Positions 17,101 to 26,111 of a stretch of 64,000 nucleotides of DNA are shown piece by piece. How positions within the stretch are numbered: the stretch's first letter is position 1; every line of letters begins with the position of its first letter. The DNA is from Cloacimonetes bacterium UBA3541 (GTDB lineage Bacteria; Cloacimonadota; Cloacimonadia; Cloacimonadales; Cloacimonadaceae): positions 17,308 through 81,307 of the forward strand of contig DFOM01000017.1 of assembly GCA_002376725.1 (NCBI GenBank), read 5' to 3'. The notes under the pieces are model-generated. The model was not told the DNA's origin and made no database searches. It was given only the letters and a program-made list of their open reading frames with translations. Both the position numbers and the translations under genes were made by a program.

Positions 17101-18453
17101 ATGATAAAACCAGAAGTTTTTCGCCAGTACGACATCCGTGGAATTGTAGATGAAGAATTGAATGAAGAATCTTTTTATTTAATTGGTAAGGGATTTGGTA
17201 CCTATCTCCGACAGAAAGGTCTATCGTCTTTAGTCTTAGGTGGAGATGCACGTTTTACGACTCCTCAATTTAAAGAAGCCTTTGCAAAAGGAGCTCTGGA
17301 AACAGGATGCACAATAATAGATTTAGGAATGGTAGCTACTCCAGTACTCTATTTCTCCATCTGGAAATTGAAGACTGATGGTGGTGCAATGATTACTGCT
17401 AGTCACAATCCTCCTCAATACAATGGATGTAAACTGAATCTGGGTTTAGATTCTGTTTATGCAGATGAACTTCAATCCGTATTACATATCATTCAGCAAG
17501 GTGATTTTGCTTCTGGTACTGGCACTTACACTCAAAATAGCTCCATTAACCAGGATTATAAAGATTACCTGGTTTCAGGAATAAAGTTAGAATGCCCCGT
17601 TAAATTAGCGATTGACGCAGGAAATGGAGTAGGTGGATTATATCTTCCGGATATTCTGGAACGCTTAGGCTGTCAGGTAAAAAAAATGTATTGCGAACCT
17701 GATGGTTCTTTCCCCAATCATCATCCTGACCCCACGATTGAGAAAAATATGCGTGACCTTTCCAAAATGGTAGTGTCTGAAGGTTATGAATTGGGTATAG
17801 GTTTAGATGGTGATGCAGATAGAATTGGTGTTGTAGATGAAAAAGGGAAATTACTTTTCGGAGACCAGATTCTTAATATCCTCGCAAGAGATTACCTCAA
17901 GAATAATCCAGGAAAACCTATCATTGTAGATGTCAAATGCTCAAAAAAACTCTATGATGATATTATAAAATATGGTGGTGTCCCTATTATGTATAAGACA
18001 GGACATGCCAATATCAAAATGAAGATGAAAGAACTGGGAGTAGAATTTGCTGGAGAGATGAGTGGTCATATTTTCCTTGCAGATAGATATCTTGGCTATG
18101 ATGATGCTATCTATGCAAGTTGTCGCTTTGTAGAAATTGTATCCAAAACCGATAGACCTGTTAGCACTTTTCTGGCAGATCAACCTGAGATGTATAATAC
18201 TCCTGAATTGCATATTGAATGCCCGGATGACCGTAAATTTGAAGTTGTAGCAAAAGTTTGTGAAGAATTGAAAGCTGAAGGTTATGATGTTTTAGACATA
18301 GATGGTGCTCGAGTCAATTTCCCTGATGGTTGGGGATTAGTTCGTGCTTCTAATACTACTCCTGTAATAGTAACTCGTTTTGAAGCTGTAACCGAAGAAA
18401 GAATGAGGGAAATACAGCAACTGATAGAAAGTAAAATCTATAAATATCTATAA
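17101..18453 (+). CDS. manB: Phosphomannomutase / phosphoglucomutase
   Basis: Interconverts hexose-1- and hexose-6-phosphates. The 450-residue alpha-D-phosphohexomutase has all four domains: phosphoserine loop TASHNPPQYNG (Ser101), metal loop GLDGDADRIG (about 234-242), sugar loop GEMSGHIF and the C-terminal phosphate loop RASNTTP. The wording is of the AlgC/ManB dual-specificity group. The product mannose-1-phosphate would feed the guanylyltransferase encoded at 54212-55267, giving GDP-mannose for envelope glycans; that link is inference. The gene ends in a terminator shared with the convergent hisS operon. Confidence 0.9.
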   Translation: MIKPEVFRQYDIRGIVDEELNEESFYLIGKGFGTYLRQKGLSSLVLGGDARFTTPQFKEAFAKGALETGCTIIDLGMVATPVLYFSIWKLKTDGGAMITASHNPPQYNGCKLNLGLDSVYADELQSVLHIIQQGDFASGTGTYTQNSSINQDYKDYLVSGIKLECPVKLAIDAGNGVGGLYLPDILERLGCQVKKMYCEPDGSFPNHHPDPTIEKNMRDLSKMVVSEGYELGIGLDGDADRIGVVDEKGKLLFGDQILNILARDYLKNNPGKPIIVDVKCSKKLYDDIIKYGGVPIMYKTGHANIKMKMKELGVEFAGEMSGHIFLADRYLGYDDAIYASCRFVEIVSKTDRPVSTFLADQPEMYNTPELHIECPDDRKFEVVAKVCEELKAEGYDVLDIDGARVNFPDGWGLVRASNTTPVIVTRFEAVTEERMREIQQLIESKIYKYL

Positions 18454-18465
18454 AAAATAAAGGAG

Positions 18466-18508
18466 GCAGATTTCAGAATGACTTTTCAAACCTGAGATCT
18501 GCTTTATT
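18466..18508. terminator. Terminator between convergent transcripts
   Basis: GCAGATTTCAG (18466-18476) pairs with CTGAGATCTGC (18492-18502) with one G-U pair, followed by a T-rich run on the plus strand and preceded by an A-rich run that serves the minus strand. It lies between the stops of the phosphohexomutase gene and hisS. Confidence 0.75.
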
Positions 18509-18513
18509 ATTTT

Positions 18514-19785
18514 TTATATTTCTTTATTCTGAATAGCTTTAATTAAATGTGAAATAGGCTCTAGAGAATAAAGTTTTTGCTCGCCTGATTCTAGATTCTT
18601 AAGTATAGCGCTTTTCTGTTTAACCTCTTCTTCTCCCATAATTAAAGCATAAAATGCTTTACTGTTATTCGCCGCTTTCAATTGAGCTTTAAGTGAAGCA
18701 CGATCAGGTTCATACTCAGCATAAATACCCTTCCCTCGTATTATATTAAGATAAGGAATAATAATTTTTTGTGCCTCGCTTCCTATAGTGATAATAAAAA
18801 CCTCAGGAACAGGATGTCCGGGCAAAGCTATTGCTTCTTCTTCAAGTGCTAGCAAGAGTCGCTCAAAACCTCCAGCAAATCCTACTGCTGGGATATTCTT
18901 CCCGCCTATCTGTTCTATTAACCCGTTATATCTTCCTCCACCAGCTAAAGCATTCTGAGCTCCAATCCCTTCATAAATCACTTCAAAGGCAGTATTAGTA
19001 TAATAATCCAGACCTCTAACAATGCGTGGATTGATTGTAAAAGGTATCTTCATTAAATCCAGATATTGTTGCACTTCAGCAAAGTGTTCTATACAGGAAG
19101 TATCTAGGTAATCTAACTGTACTGGTACATTTTTAGCAATTTCCTGGCATTCTTTCACCTTACAATCCAGGATACGACGAGGTTTTCGTTCAAAGCGTTC
19201 CTGACAATCTGGACAAAGCTGGTTCAAATAGGGCTGAAAATAGCTTTGTAAAGCTTTATCGTAGTCTTTAGAACAGTTTGGACAACCTACACTATTTAAT
19301 TCCAGACGCAGTTTCTTCAATCCCAAACCAGTTAGATAATTCCATAATATTGCAATGACTTCTGCATCATAATAGGGATGATTGCTGCCGATAAATTCCA
19401 CACCATACTGATAAAATTGGCGATATCTTCCAGCTTGAGGGCGATCATAACGAAACATAGGTCCAAGATAATAGAGTTTTTTATTGAGAGAACCTATGTC
19501 CATCCGATTTTCTATATAACTTCTTGCTACTGGAGCTGTTCCTTCTGGACGTAAAGCGAATTCTCTTCCCTTTCGGTCAGTGAAACGATACATTTCTTTC
19601 TTCACAACATCAGAACTTTTGCCCGAACTTCTTTCAAACAAATCTGCCTGCTCAAAGATAGGAGTAAGGATTTCTGCATATCCATAAGCTTCTACCAGTT
19701 TACGAAATTCAGCTATCACTTTATGCCATTTAGGACTTTCTTCCGGAAGGATATCATAGGTGCCACGGGGTATACTATATTGCAT
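18514..19785 (-). CDS. hisS: Histidyl-tRNA synthetase
   Basis: Class II synthetase charging tRNA-His. 423 residues from the ATG at 19785 (a GTG at 19791 is in frame, but GAGGA is spaced 7 bases from the ATG). Motif 2 (RPEGTAPVARS), the histidine-binding GLDYYTNTAFEV, motif 3 region (AGGGRYNGLIEQIGG, GFAGGFERL) and the C-terminal anticodon domain are all visible. A Cys-rich insertion (CPNCSKDY, CPDCQERF) in the middle may bind zinc. It lies 10 bases downstream of truA in a four-gene minus-strand run. Confidence 0.96.
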   Translation of the reverse strand: MQYSIPRGTYDILPEESPKWHKVIAEFRKLVEAYGYAEILTPIFEQADLFERSSGKSSDVVKKEMYRFTDRKGREFALRPEGTAPVARSYIENRMDIGSLNKKLYYLGPMFRYDRPQAGRYRQFYQYGVEFIGSNHPYYDAEVIAILWNYLTGLGLKKLRLELNSVGCPNCSKDYDKALQSYFQPYLNQLCPDCQERFERKPRRILDCKVKECQEIAKNVPVQLDYLDTSCIEHFAEVQQYLDLMKIPFTINPRIVRGLDYYTNTAFEVIYEGIGAQNALAGGGRYNGLIEQIGGKNIPAVGFAGGFERLLLALEEEAIALPGHPVPEVFIITIGSEAQKIIIPYLNIIRGKGIYAEYEPDRASLKAQLKAANNSKAFYALIMGEEEVKQKSAILKNLESGEQKLYSLEPISHLIKAIQNKEI

Positions 19786-19795
19786 AAACACTTCC

Positions 19796-20581
19796 TCAAT
19801 TAGCTAAAAAATTATTGTAAGGATAGTCTTCAAGTTTAAGGTCAGGATAATGAACATTATAAAGATATAAACCCTGAGCTGGAGCAGTAAGAACAAGTCT
19901 TTGTCGTGCATTCTGCTCTTCAAGTATTTGTTTCAGGGTCTCTACTCCTAAACCTTTCTGCGATAAATTGACCATTGTGCCTACAATTCTTCGCACCATA
20001 TGGTGCAAAAAGCGGTCTGCTGTAATCTTAAAACCTATTTTCCCCTGTATCTCTTTAATTGTGAAAGATGAGATATTACAGATATGATTGGGAATGGCAG
20101 GATTATTTTTACTCAGCGATGTAAAGTTATGACTTCCCTTCATAACTTCAGACATAGCTTTCAAATCTTCAATTTTAATTTCTTTCCCGGGAATAAACCC
20201 GGTATACAATCGGTTTAGGGGAGTTCTTTTCCTTGCTAAAAGATATATATAAGTCCGCGAAGTAGCAGAATAACGAGCATTAAAGGAATCTGCTACCTGC
20301 CATATACCGGTAATTTTTAGGTCTGAAGCAAGTTTACTATTTAAAGCCAGCAGCAACTGCTGGGAAGTCATCTTCCCTTTATAGTCAAAATGTGCATAAT
20401 TAGCAATAGCATGCACACCTGCATCCGTGCGACCAGAACCAGTTAAATTAGGATGAGAAATTCCTCTATCTTTCAAAGCTGAAATCAAATCAGCTTGCAC
20501 ACTTCTTCCCGCAGTCTGAGTTTGCCACCCTCTAAAGTTTGTTCCATCATACATAATCCGCATCAAATATCTGGACATCAT
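19796..20581 (-). CDS. truA: tRNA pseudouridine(38-40) synthase
   Basis: Isomerises uridines 38-40 in the tRNA anticodon arm. At 261 residues it has the TruA-specific YDGTNFRGWQ opening, the catalytic Asp in GSGRTDAGVHA (about residue 53), the RTYIYLL strand and the FLHHMVRRIVGTM motif. Two adjacent ATGs (20581, 20578) are possible starts; neither has a strong ribosome-binding site, and the upstream gene ends 3 bases away, so translation is probably coupled. Confidence 0.96.
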   Translation of the reverse strand: MMSRYLMRIMYDGTNFRGWQTQTAGRSVQADLISALKDRGISHPNLTGSGRTDAGVHAIANYAHFDYKGKMTSQQLLLALNSKLASDLKITGIWQVADSFNARYSATSRTYIYLLARKRTPLNRLYTGFIPGKEIKIEDLKAMSEVMKGSHNFTSLSKNNPAIPNHICNISSFTIKEIQGKIGFKITADRFLHHMVRRIVGTMVNLSQKGLGVETLKQILEEQNARQRLVLTAPAQGLYLYNVHYPDLKLEDYPYNNFLAN

Positions 20582-20584
20582 CTG

Positions 20585-21226
20585 CTACCATATCATAATC
20601 AAAATTATAATGCCGGCAAGTAAAAGTGCTACCAAATTGGCTATAGAAAAAGAGAGATGAGCGTTATTTAAACCTATAGATACTTCAAGCTTATCCTCTA
20701 TTTCTTGAGATTTCTTTAATACATTTGATCCTGCTTCTAAAAAACTATCAAAGATCTCTCCAATAGTGTTCTTCCCTTCTGGTTTATGATTGGTAAAATA
20801 GGAAGTGTAAGCCTGGATATACAAAGAAGTAGCTAATCCGAAATGTACTAGCCATCTTCCCCATTTAAATTTGCGTATATAGCGAGTGTCATTGATCACT
20901 CTTTCTGGAGTTATATTCCCCAGCGCATAAACTCCTGCAAGAATAAAGAATATGACTTTTAAATTAAAGATAGCCAATGCGGGAAATTGAACCTGAAAAA
21001 TAGTGCCAAGAATCCAGTAAACAGTAAAGAAAGGAAGACTTACCCTTAAACCTTTTAAGACCTGTTTATAAAGAGAACAATCCAGTAGCATAAAACTTAG
21101 AAAAATACCTATCAATAATAATATCTTTTGCCAGGAAGCTATTATCGCACTTACCAAAGCTAATACTATTATTAATAAACGAAGCCCAAGATGCTGTTCG
21201 CCTAAAACAGATAGCCTGTTTTCCAC
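20585..21226 (-). CDS. Unknown polytopic membrane protein
   Basis: A 213-residue protein I do not recognise. Hydrophobic spans lie at about 13-30, 34-50, 62-80, 85-100 and 190-212, with a soluble, charged loop of roughly 80 residues (about 105-185) containing two Arg/Lys-Trp motifs (RKFKWGRWLV). The arrangement distantly recalls EcfT/CbiQ transporter subunits, but signature residues are not evident, so I do not assign that. It starts with GTG, overlapping the stop of the TPR lipoprotein by one base, so the two proteins are very likely made together. Confidence 0.55.
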   Translation of the reverse strand: MENRLSVLGEQHLGLRLLIIVLALVSAIIASWQKILLLIGIFLSFMLLDCSLYKQVLKGLRVSLPFFTVYWILGTIFQVQFPALAIFNLKVIFFILAGVYALGNITPERVINDTRYIRKFKWGRWLVHFGLATSLYIQAYTSYFTNHKPEGKNTIGEIFDSFLEAGSNVLKKSQEIEDKLEVSIGLNNAHLSFSIANLVALLLAGIIILIMIW

Positions 21227-23475
21227 TAAGGTGTCTCATTCGGAATGAAAAATGGGTTTTTCTTGTCCGGTTCTTCTGGAGATTCAGGTTGCGGAAAAAT
21301 ATATCTATCTGAATTACCGCTCATATTAATACTTTTCCTATCATTTTCTATTTCTAAAGAAGGTGAAGATAGTTCTTCTTGTTGAACTTCAGTTGTATCT
21401 TGAAATTCAGTTTCCGCTGATGAAGTTTCCTTCAATGTATCCAATTCTGCAAAGGATAGAAGTAACTGGTCAAATCTATTCAGCTGGAAATGCATTCCAT
21501 CAAAGAATTTGGCAGTAACAGCGGCATATTCGGTATCGGTTTCGTATTCTAAGACCTCTGAAAGATATGGTTTAGCAGCAGTTGTATCCCTTGCCTCAAA
21601 GGTATAATACCATCCCAAACGGAAATTAGCTTTCAGCCTAATCTCTGGATAGTTAGAGTTGACCAGTTCATTCAATATAACCAGCATAGAATCTGGCGAA
21701 GTTTCCGCATATCCCAGCGCCTTTTCCAACAATAAATATTGCTCTTCTTCAATGGGGTCTATTAAATGAATAGGTTTTCCGGAAAGCATTTGCTCCAGAG
21801 CCCTGGTATATTTATTAGCTGGATATTCTTCGCTCATCCTACTATATAGAGCTTGTATCTGTTCAGTACTACCAGGGATTTTTTGGTAAACAACAGCTTG
21901 TGAAAATAAAGCTTGGGGGATAATCTCGTTTTCATACCGTTCTAAAATTTCATTTAAAGAAACTAGACGGTCCTGATTACTTTTAAGTTCAGTTTGAAGA
22001 GCAATTAACGATTGTTCCAGTATTGTTCTTTGCTCAATAGGATTTATTGCTTCTTCTTCAACCATTAAACTATCCGAGACGGTTAAATAATCCATATTAT
22101 CTGCTATGGATAAACTATCTGCAGCCGTCAGAGAATCCTGAGGAGCAATTTCCATTTGGGTAAAAGAGTAATTTAAACTATCCTCTTCCGAGATAGCTGG
22201 TAAATTTTCTATTAAAGCAGATAGCGAATCTATGCTACTTTGCTGTTCAGAAATAATATTTATCAATGAATCCCTTCGGGCTGTAATTATACTTTTTGTG
22301 TCAATGAGATGTTGATACATCATTATAGCAGAATCGGGAAGAGCAAATTGATTCAGATAATATTCCGCTGCGGTCATATAATAATCTATTACATCCTGAA
22401 GTTTTTGTTCTGGATCAAGATTAGCATTATTTTGCAGAAAATTTATAGAGGTAGCCTTTTTTTGTGCAATATCCGCAAATTCTGAATTAGCAAATTCGGT
22501 TCGCACTTTATTGTATGCAGACATTGCTTTGGCAAGGTCACCACCCTGGTAAAAATAATACTCTCCCAGATAGTAATTTGCCTCAGCTGAACTTTGAGTG
22601 CGAGGATAGGATTTAGTGATGTCTGCCACTTCTGCAATACCTTGTTCAGCATCACCACGAGCAAACAGTAGACGCGCTTTTAAAACTCGTGCCTGGGCAA
22701 TTTTATCAGGGCGATTTTCATCCTTTAATAGCTTCTGTAAAGTCTTCCAGCTGGCATCATAGTCACCAAGATAGAACTGATTTAAAGCTATATAATATCG
22801 AGCTTCCAGTTTAAGTGACTGAGGTATACGGGGATCTCGGGCTATCTTTTCAAATTCACTTAAAGATTTAGCATAATCTTTTTGAATAAAGTAGTTTTTA
22901 CCAAAAGTGAAGAAGGCTTCACGATATTCTTTAGATTTGGGATAGTTAGTTATTAGTTTTTCAAGCCAATATTGGGCTTTTATATAATTCTTATCTTCTA
23001 TTTCAAATTCTGCTAGAGTTAAAAGTGCACGAGGATGCAGTTTCTTCTGTTCAGGATTGAGAATAAATTCTTCCAGAATTTTAGTAGCCTCTTCTTTCTG
23101 GTTTATCTCACGATAGACTTTTGCCAGATAAATATGTGCCTCTCCCCAGTAAGGACTATCAGGAAAGTTATTTATTAAAGCTTCAAATTGGTCTTTAGCT
23201 TGAAACGCACTGTTCCCTTTATAATAAAGAGCACAAGCCATTAAAAAAAGAGCATCATCAGCTTCTTTACCAGGATCGGGACGGCTGAGAATAATACCAC
23301 ATTTCTTTATAGCCTTAGTGTATTCTTCAACTGCTTGATTATTCGGTCTACCATTAGCATTGAGAGGTCTTGATTGAGCTAATTTATAATATTTACGAGC
23401 ATTATATAGAGTATTAGTCTCCATACATCCCGTAAGTATTAGGAGAATAATCAGCAAGGTAAAATATCTTTTCAT
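21226..23475 (-). CDS. TPR-repeat lipoprotein (BamD/YbgF-like)
   Basis: A 749-residue lipoprotein: hydrophobic signal with lipobox LTGC (Cys16), then an array of tetratricopeptide repeats (about 45-350) with BamD/YbgF-style phrases such as FEALINNFPDSPYWGEAHIYLAKVY and YPRTQSSAEANYYLGEYYF broken over repeats. A coiled-coil segment rich in Ser/Leu (about 390-510) follows, then further TPR-like helices (about 515-660) and a Pro/Glu-rich low-complexity tail. It probably acts as a scaffold on the periplasmic face of an outer or inner membrane. Its stop overlaps the start of the membrane protein gene, implying a shared complex. Confidence 0.75.
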   Translation of the reverse strand: MKRYFTLLIILLILTGCMETNTLYNARKYYKLAQSRPLNANGRPNNQAVEEYTKAIKKCGIILSRPDPGKEADDALFLMACALYYKGNSAFQAKDQFEALINNFPDSPYWGEAHIYLAKVYREINQKEEATKILEEFILNPEQKKLHPRALLTLAEFEIEDKNYIKAQYWLEKLITNYPKSKEYREAFFTFGKNYFIQKDYAKSLSEFEKIARDPRIPQSLKLEARYYIALNQFYLGDYDASWKTLQKLLKDENRPDKIAQARVLKARLLFARGDAEQGIAEVADITKSYPRTQSSAEANYYLGEYYFYQGGDLAKAMSAYNKVRTEFANSEFADIAQKKATSINFLQNNANLDPEQKLQDVIDYYMTAAEYYLNQFALPDSAIMMYQHLIDTKSIITARRDSLINIISEQQSSIDSLSALIENLPAISEEDSLNYSFTQMEIAPQDSLTAADSLSIADNMDYLTVSDSLMVEEEAINPIEQRTILEQSLIALQTELKSNQDRLVSLNEILERYENEIIPQALFSQAVVYQKIPGSTEQIQALYSRMSEEYPANKYTRALEQMLSGKPIHLIDPIEEEQYLLLEKALGYAETSPDSMLVILNELVNSNYPEIRLKANFRLGWYYTFEARDTTAAKPYLSEVLEYETDTEYAAVTAKFFDGMHFQLNRFDQLLLSFAELDTLKETSSAETEFQDTTEVQQEELSSPSLEIENDRKSINMSGNSDRYIFPQPESPEEPDKKNPFFIPNETP

Positions 23476-23506
23476 ACTATCTTTCTGTGTCTCAATCTAT
23501 TATTTG

Positions 23507-25036
23507 TCAATATAAATTTATTCCGCAGTCCTGCACAATTTGCAAAAGAGTCGGTTTCTTCAAGAAATTAACTGCAGTATTTAAATCTGGATAGGTGATG
23601 CGGTCTTCTTGAAGAGTAGGGACAACTTGACGGAAGCTTGATTTTACTTTTTCCAACACTGAAGAAGAGTGAATATCTCGCTGGTCTAATGCTTGAGCTG
23701 CAATCATAAGCTCTATTGCCAGAACTGTTCGCACATTTTCTACTACTTGAATTAATTTATTTGCAGAAATTGAACCCATACTAACGAAATCTTCCTGATT
23801 AGCAGAAGTAGGAATGTTATCAACACAAGCTGGATGAGCCAGTACTCTGTTTTCCGAAACCAGCGATGCAGCAGTAAGTTGCACAATCATATATCCTGAA
23901 TCAATACCAGGACGCAAAGCCAGAAAAGGAGTTAAGCCCCGATTAAGTGTTGGATTTAACATTTGTTCTATCCTTCTTTCCGAGATAGATGCTAGTTCCG
24001 TTAGCGCTATAGCTAAGGTGTCTAAAGAAATTGCCAGCGGTTCACCGTGAAAGTTTCCTCCTGATATAACCTTTTCTTCATCAGGAAAAATGAGAGGATT
24101 ATCCGTAGCCGAATTTATTTCTACCTCCAACACAGATCTTACATAATTAATAGCATCTCTGACCGCTCCATGAACTTGAGGTGTGCATCTTAGGCTATAG
24201 GGATCTTGGACATTTTCACAATTGCGATGAGATTCCCGTAACGGACTATTTTCCATTAAATTACTAATATTGTTTGCGCTGGCTAACTGACCTTTATGTG
24301 GACGTAATCTATGAACCAATTCATCAAAAGCTGAAGGCGTTCCTTTCAAAGCATCAATTGTGCAAGAAGCTATTATATCGGCATACTTACATAATCTTTC
24401 TGCTTCTAAAAGATTTAATACACCCAGAGCAGTCATCACTTGAGTTCCATTATTCAAGGCAAGTCCTTCCTTGGCGTACAATTGCACCGGTTTAATACCA
24501 GCTTTTTGCATAGCTTCAGCACCAGGTATAATTTTACCTCTAAACTCTGCTTCACCTTCTCCTATAAGTGTTAGTGCAAGATGAGAAAGCGGAGAAAGGT
24601 CTCCACTTGCCCCTACAGAACCTCTCATAGGTATCAAAGGATGAACACCTTTATTTAACATATCAACTAAAGTCTGTAAAGTATCCCATCGGATTCCAGA
24701 ATATCCTTTCGCTAATACATTTATACGAAGAAGCATAATTGCCCGAGTTTGTTCTACAGTATAAGCCGGTCCTACGCTTGTAGAATGACTGCGAATTAAA
24801 TTGATTTGCAATTCATTAATGTTGTCTTTAGGTATAGCTACAGAACTTAGCTTTCCAAAACCAGTATTTAATCCATATACGCGATCACCTTTTTCTATTA
24901 TCTTTTCCACATACTCTCTGCATTTTTTAACTTTTTGAATACTGGTTTCAGTCAATGCGATAGGAGTGTGCTTGAAAGCAACCTCTTCTATCTCTTCCAA
25001 GTTTAAACTGTTTCCATCAATATAAATTGTAGACAT
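23507..25036 (-). CDS. hutH: Histidine ammonia-lyase
   Basis: Deaminates histidine to urocanate, the first step of histidine degradation. The 509-residue protein carries the Ala143-Ser144-Gly145 triad (GSVGASGDL) that cyclises to the MIO cofactor, YGLNTGFG near residue 54, and the QEDFVSMGS and NGGTQ-like motifs of the family. Length is normal. No other hut gene is adjacent. It fits an amino-acid-fermenting lifestyle. The 31-base gap to the TPR lipoprotein gene allows cotranscription, but a functional link is not obvious. AAGGAAGG precedes the ATG. Confidence 0.95.
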   Translation of the reverse strand: MSTIYIDGNSLNLEEIEEVAFKHTPIALTETSIQKVKKCREYVEKIIEKGDRVYGLNTGFGKLSSVAIPKDNINELQINLIRSHSTSVGPAYTVEQTRAIMLLRINVLAKGYSGIRWDTLQTLVDMLNKGVHPLIPMRGSVGASGDLSPLSHLALTLIGEGEAEFRGKIIPGAEAMQKAGIKPVQLYAKEGLALNNGTQVMTALGVLNLLEAERLCKYADIIASCTIDALKGTPSAFDELVHRLRPHKGQLASANNISNLMENSPLRESHRNCENVQDPYSLRCTPQVHGAVRDAINYVRSVLEVEINSATDNPLIFPDEEKVISGGNFHGEPLAISLDTLAIALTELASISERRIEQMLNPTLNRGLTPFLALRPGIDSGYMIVQLTAASLVSENRVLAHPACVDNIPTSANQEDFVSMGSISANKLIQVVENVRTVLAIELMIAAQALDQRDIHSSSVLEKVKSSFRQVVPTLQEDRITYPDLNTAVNFLKKPTLLQIVQDCGINLY

Positions 25037-25555
25037 TAACCTTCCTTCCCATATTCTCCTACAACATTAGAACCAAACTTTGTTGTAGACAGAAGTAATT
25101 TAATGCATAATATTTATAATTAGCTTTTTTGTCAAACCTCAAGTCGTATGATATAAGCTTGAAAGTTGATGATTAGAGAAAATAATAAATAACTTCATTT
25201 GCTTTAAAACAATATAATTTAAAGTATACTCTCTATATTTAAATTCATCACTCTATATTAGTTATTTTTATAGCTCAATCCACCAAGAACAAGTAAAATT
25301 ATATACAATTGAGTTTTTTCGCCTGATTTGAATTTTATATTCCCAGCTTTTTACACCAGTTTTCATTTAAGCTATTCCTCTATTAAAGAAGATATAATAA
25401 TTTTTTTTCTTACATTAATAAGATAATAGAAATAAAGAGGTTGTAACTACTTTATGACCTGATAAGCCTATAATTTGAAATTAAATTATTGACAGAATAG
25501 GCAGAGTTTAAAATTAAGGTAAAATAATATGTAAATTGTCTAAAGTGTATAGCCC
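25037..25555. other. Divergent intergenic region upstream of hutH and the S10 operon
   Basis: Strongly AT-rich with no convincing gene. A perfect TTGACA at 25489-25494 lies about 60 bases before the first leader hairpin of the S10 operon, but its -10 partner is poor (AATTAA at a 17-base spacer; TAAAAT at only 14). A TATAAT occurs at 25469-25474 without a good -35. One of these probably starts the ribosomal operon. Confidence 0.4.
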
Positions 25556-25776
25556 AAGTCCCTATTTTTGCAGGGGCTTATAGTTCTTTAGGAGGAACAA
25601 TGATATCCTGTTTGCAGGATACTTTTCAAAGTATCAACGAGGAAAAAGTGCAAACTTTTTTTCCTATAAACCCAAAAACAGTTTTAGCCAGTGAGATCCT
25701 GCGAGGAAAAGAAATGCCAGATAAGGTTTTTTTCCTCTCAGAGGGATATTTATGGTCTGAAAACAGGGAGGAATAA
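25556..25776 (+). promoter_or_regulatory. Structured leader of the S10 ribosomal operon
   Basis: A dense set of stems sits directly before rpsJ. (1) AAGTCCCT 25556-25563 with AGGGGCTT 25572-25579, 8 bp including one G-U. (2) TATCCTG 25604-25610 with CAGGATA 25615-25621. (3) GATACTT 25618-25624 with AAGTATC 25629-25635, which shares bases with (2). (4) AGGAAAAA 25640-25647 with TTTTTCCT 25658-25665. (5) GAGGAAAA 25703-25710 with TTTTCCTC 25730-25737. GCAGGAT 25614-25620 can also pair with ATCCTGC 25696-25702. Several pairings exclude one another, as in attenuators and r-protein autoregulatory leaders. No known leader class was recognised. Confidence 0.5.
25600..25776 (+). CDS. 58-residue leader ORF upstream of rpsJ
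   Basis: An ATG at 25600 with AGGAGG four bases upstream opens a 58-codon frame beginning MISCLQDTFQS and ending SENREE. Its TAA stop (25774-25776) directly abuts the TTG start of rpsJ, and the rpsJ ribosome-binding site (GGGAGGA) lies inside its last codons. No family recognised and no signal peptide or membrane span. It could be a real small protein, or a leader peptide whose translation controls the stems listed for this region and couples to S10 synthesis. The mixed, non-repetitive composition is compatible with a real protein; the overlapping stems favour a regulatory role. Confidence 0.5.
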   Translation: MISCLQDTFQSINEEKVQTFFPINPKTVLASEILRGKEMPDKVFFLSEGYLWSENREE

Positions 25777-26109
25777 TTGAGCAAAGGTAATTTTGATAAT
25801 CGCATTAGAATTAAACTAAAAGCTTATGACCATCGTTTGTTAGATCAATCGGTGGCAGAAATTGTGAAAAGCACCCGTAACACTGGTGCAAAAGTCGTTG
25901 GACCTATTCCTCTTCCTACTGATAGGACCATATATACTGTTTTACGTTCTCCACATGTGGACAAGAAATCTCAGGACCAATTTCAAATGTTGGTACATAA
26001 GAGATTGATTGATATTTTGAATCCCACTCAGCAAACCACTAATGCTTTAAAGAAGCTTAGCTTGCCTGCAGGTGTCCATGTGGAAATTAAAGCTAACACA
26101 AGGAGCTAA
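25777..26109 (+). CDS. rpsJ: 30S ribosomal protein S10
   Basis: First r-protein of the superoperon; part of the 30S head and the NusB-NusE antitermination complex. 110 residues, with RIRIKLKAYDHRLLDQS, VGPIPLPT and the RSPHVDKKSQDQF motif; slightly long at the N-terminus. It starts with TTG right at the stop of the 58-codon leader ORF, with GGGAGGA in front. Such a junction makes S10 synthesis dependent on, or enhanced by, translation of the leader ORF. Confidence 0.98.
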   Translation: MSKGNFDNRIRIKLKAYDHRLLDQSVAEIVKSTRNTGAKVVGPIPLPTDRTIYTVLRSPHVDKKSQDQFQMLVHKRLIDILNPTQQTTNALKKLSLPAGVHVEIKANTRS

Positions 26110-26111
26110 CG

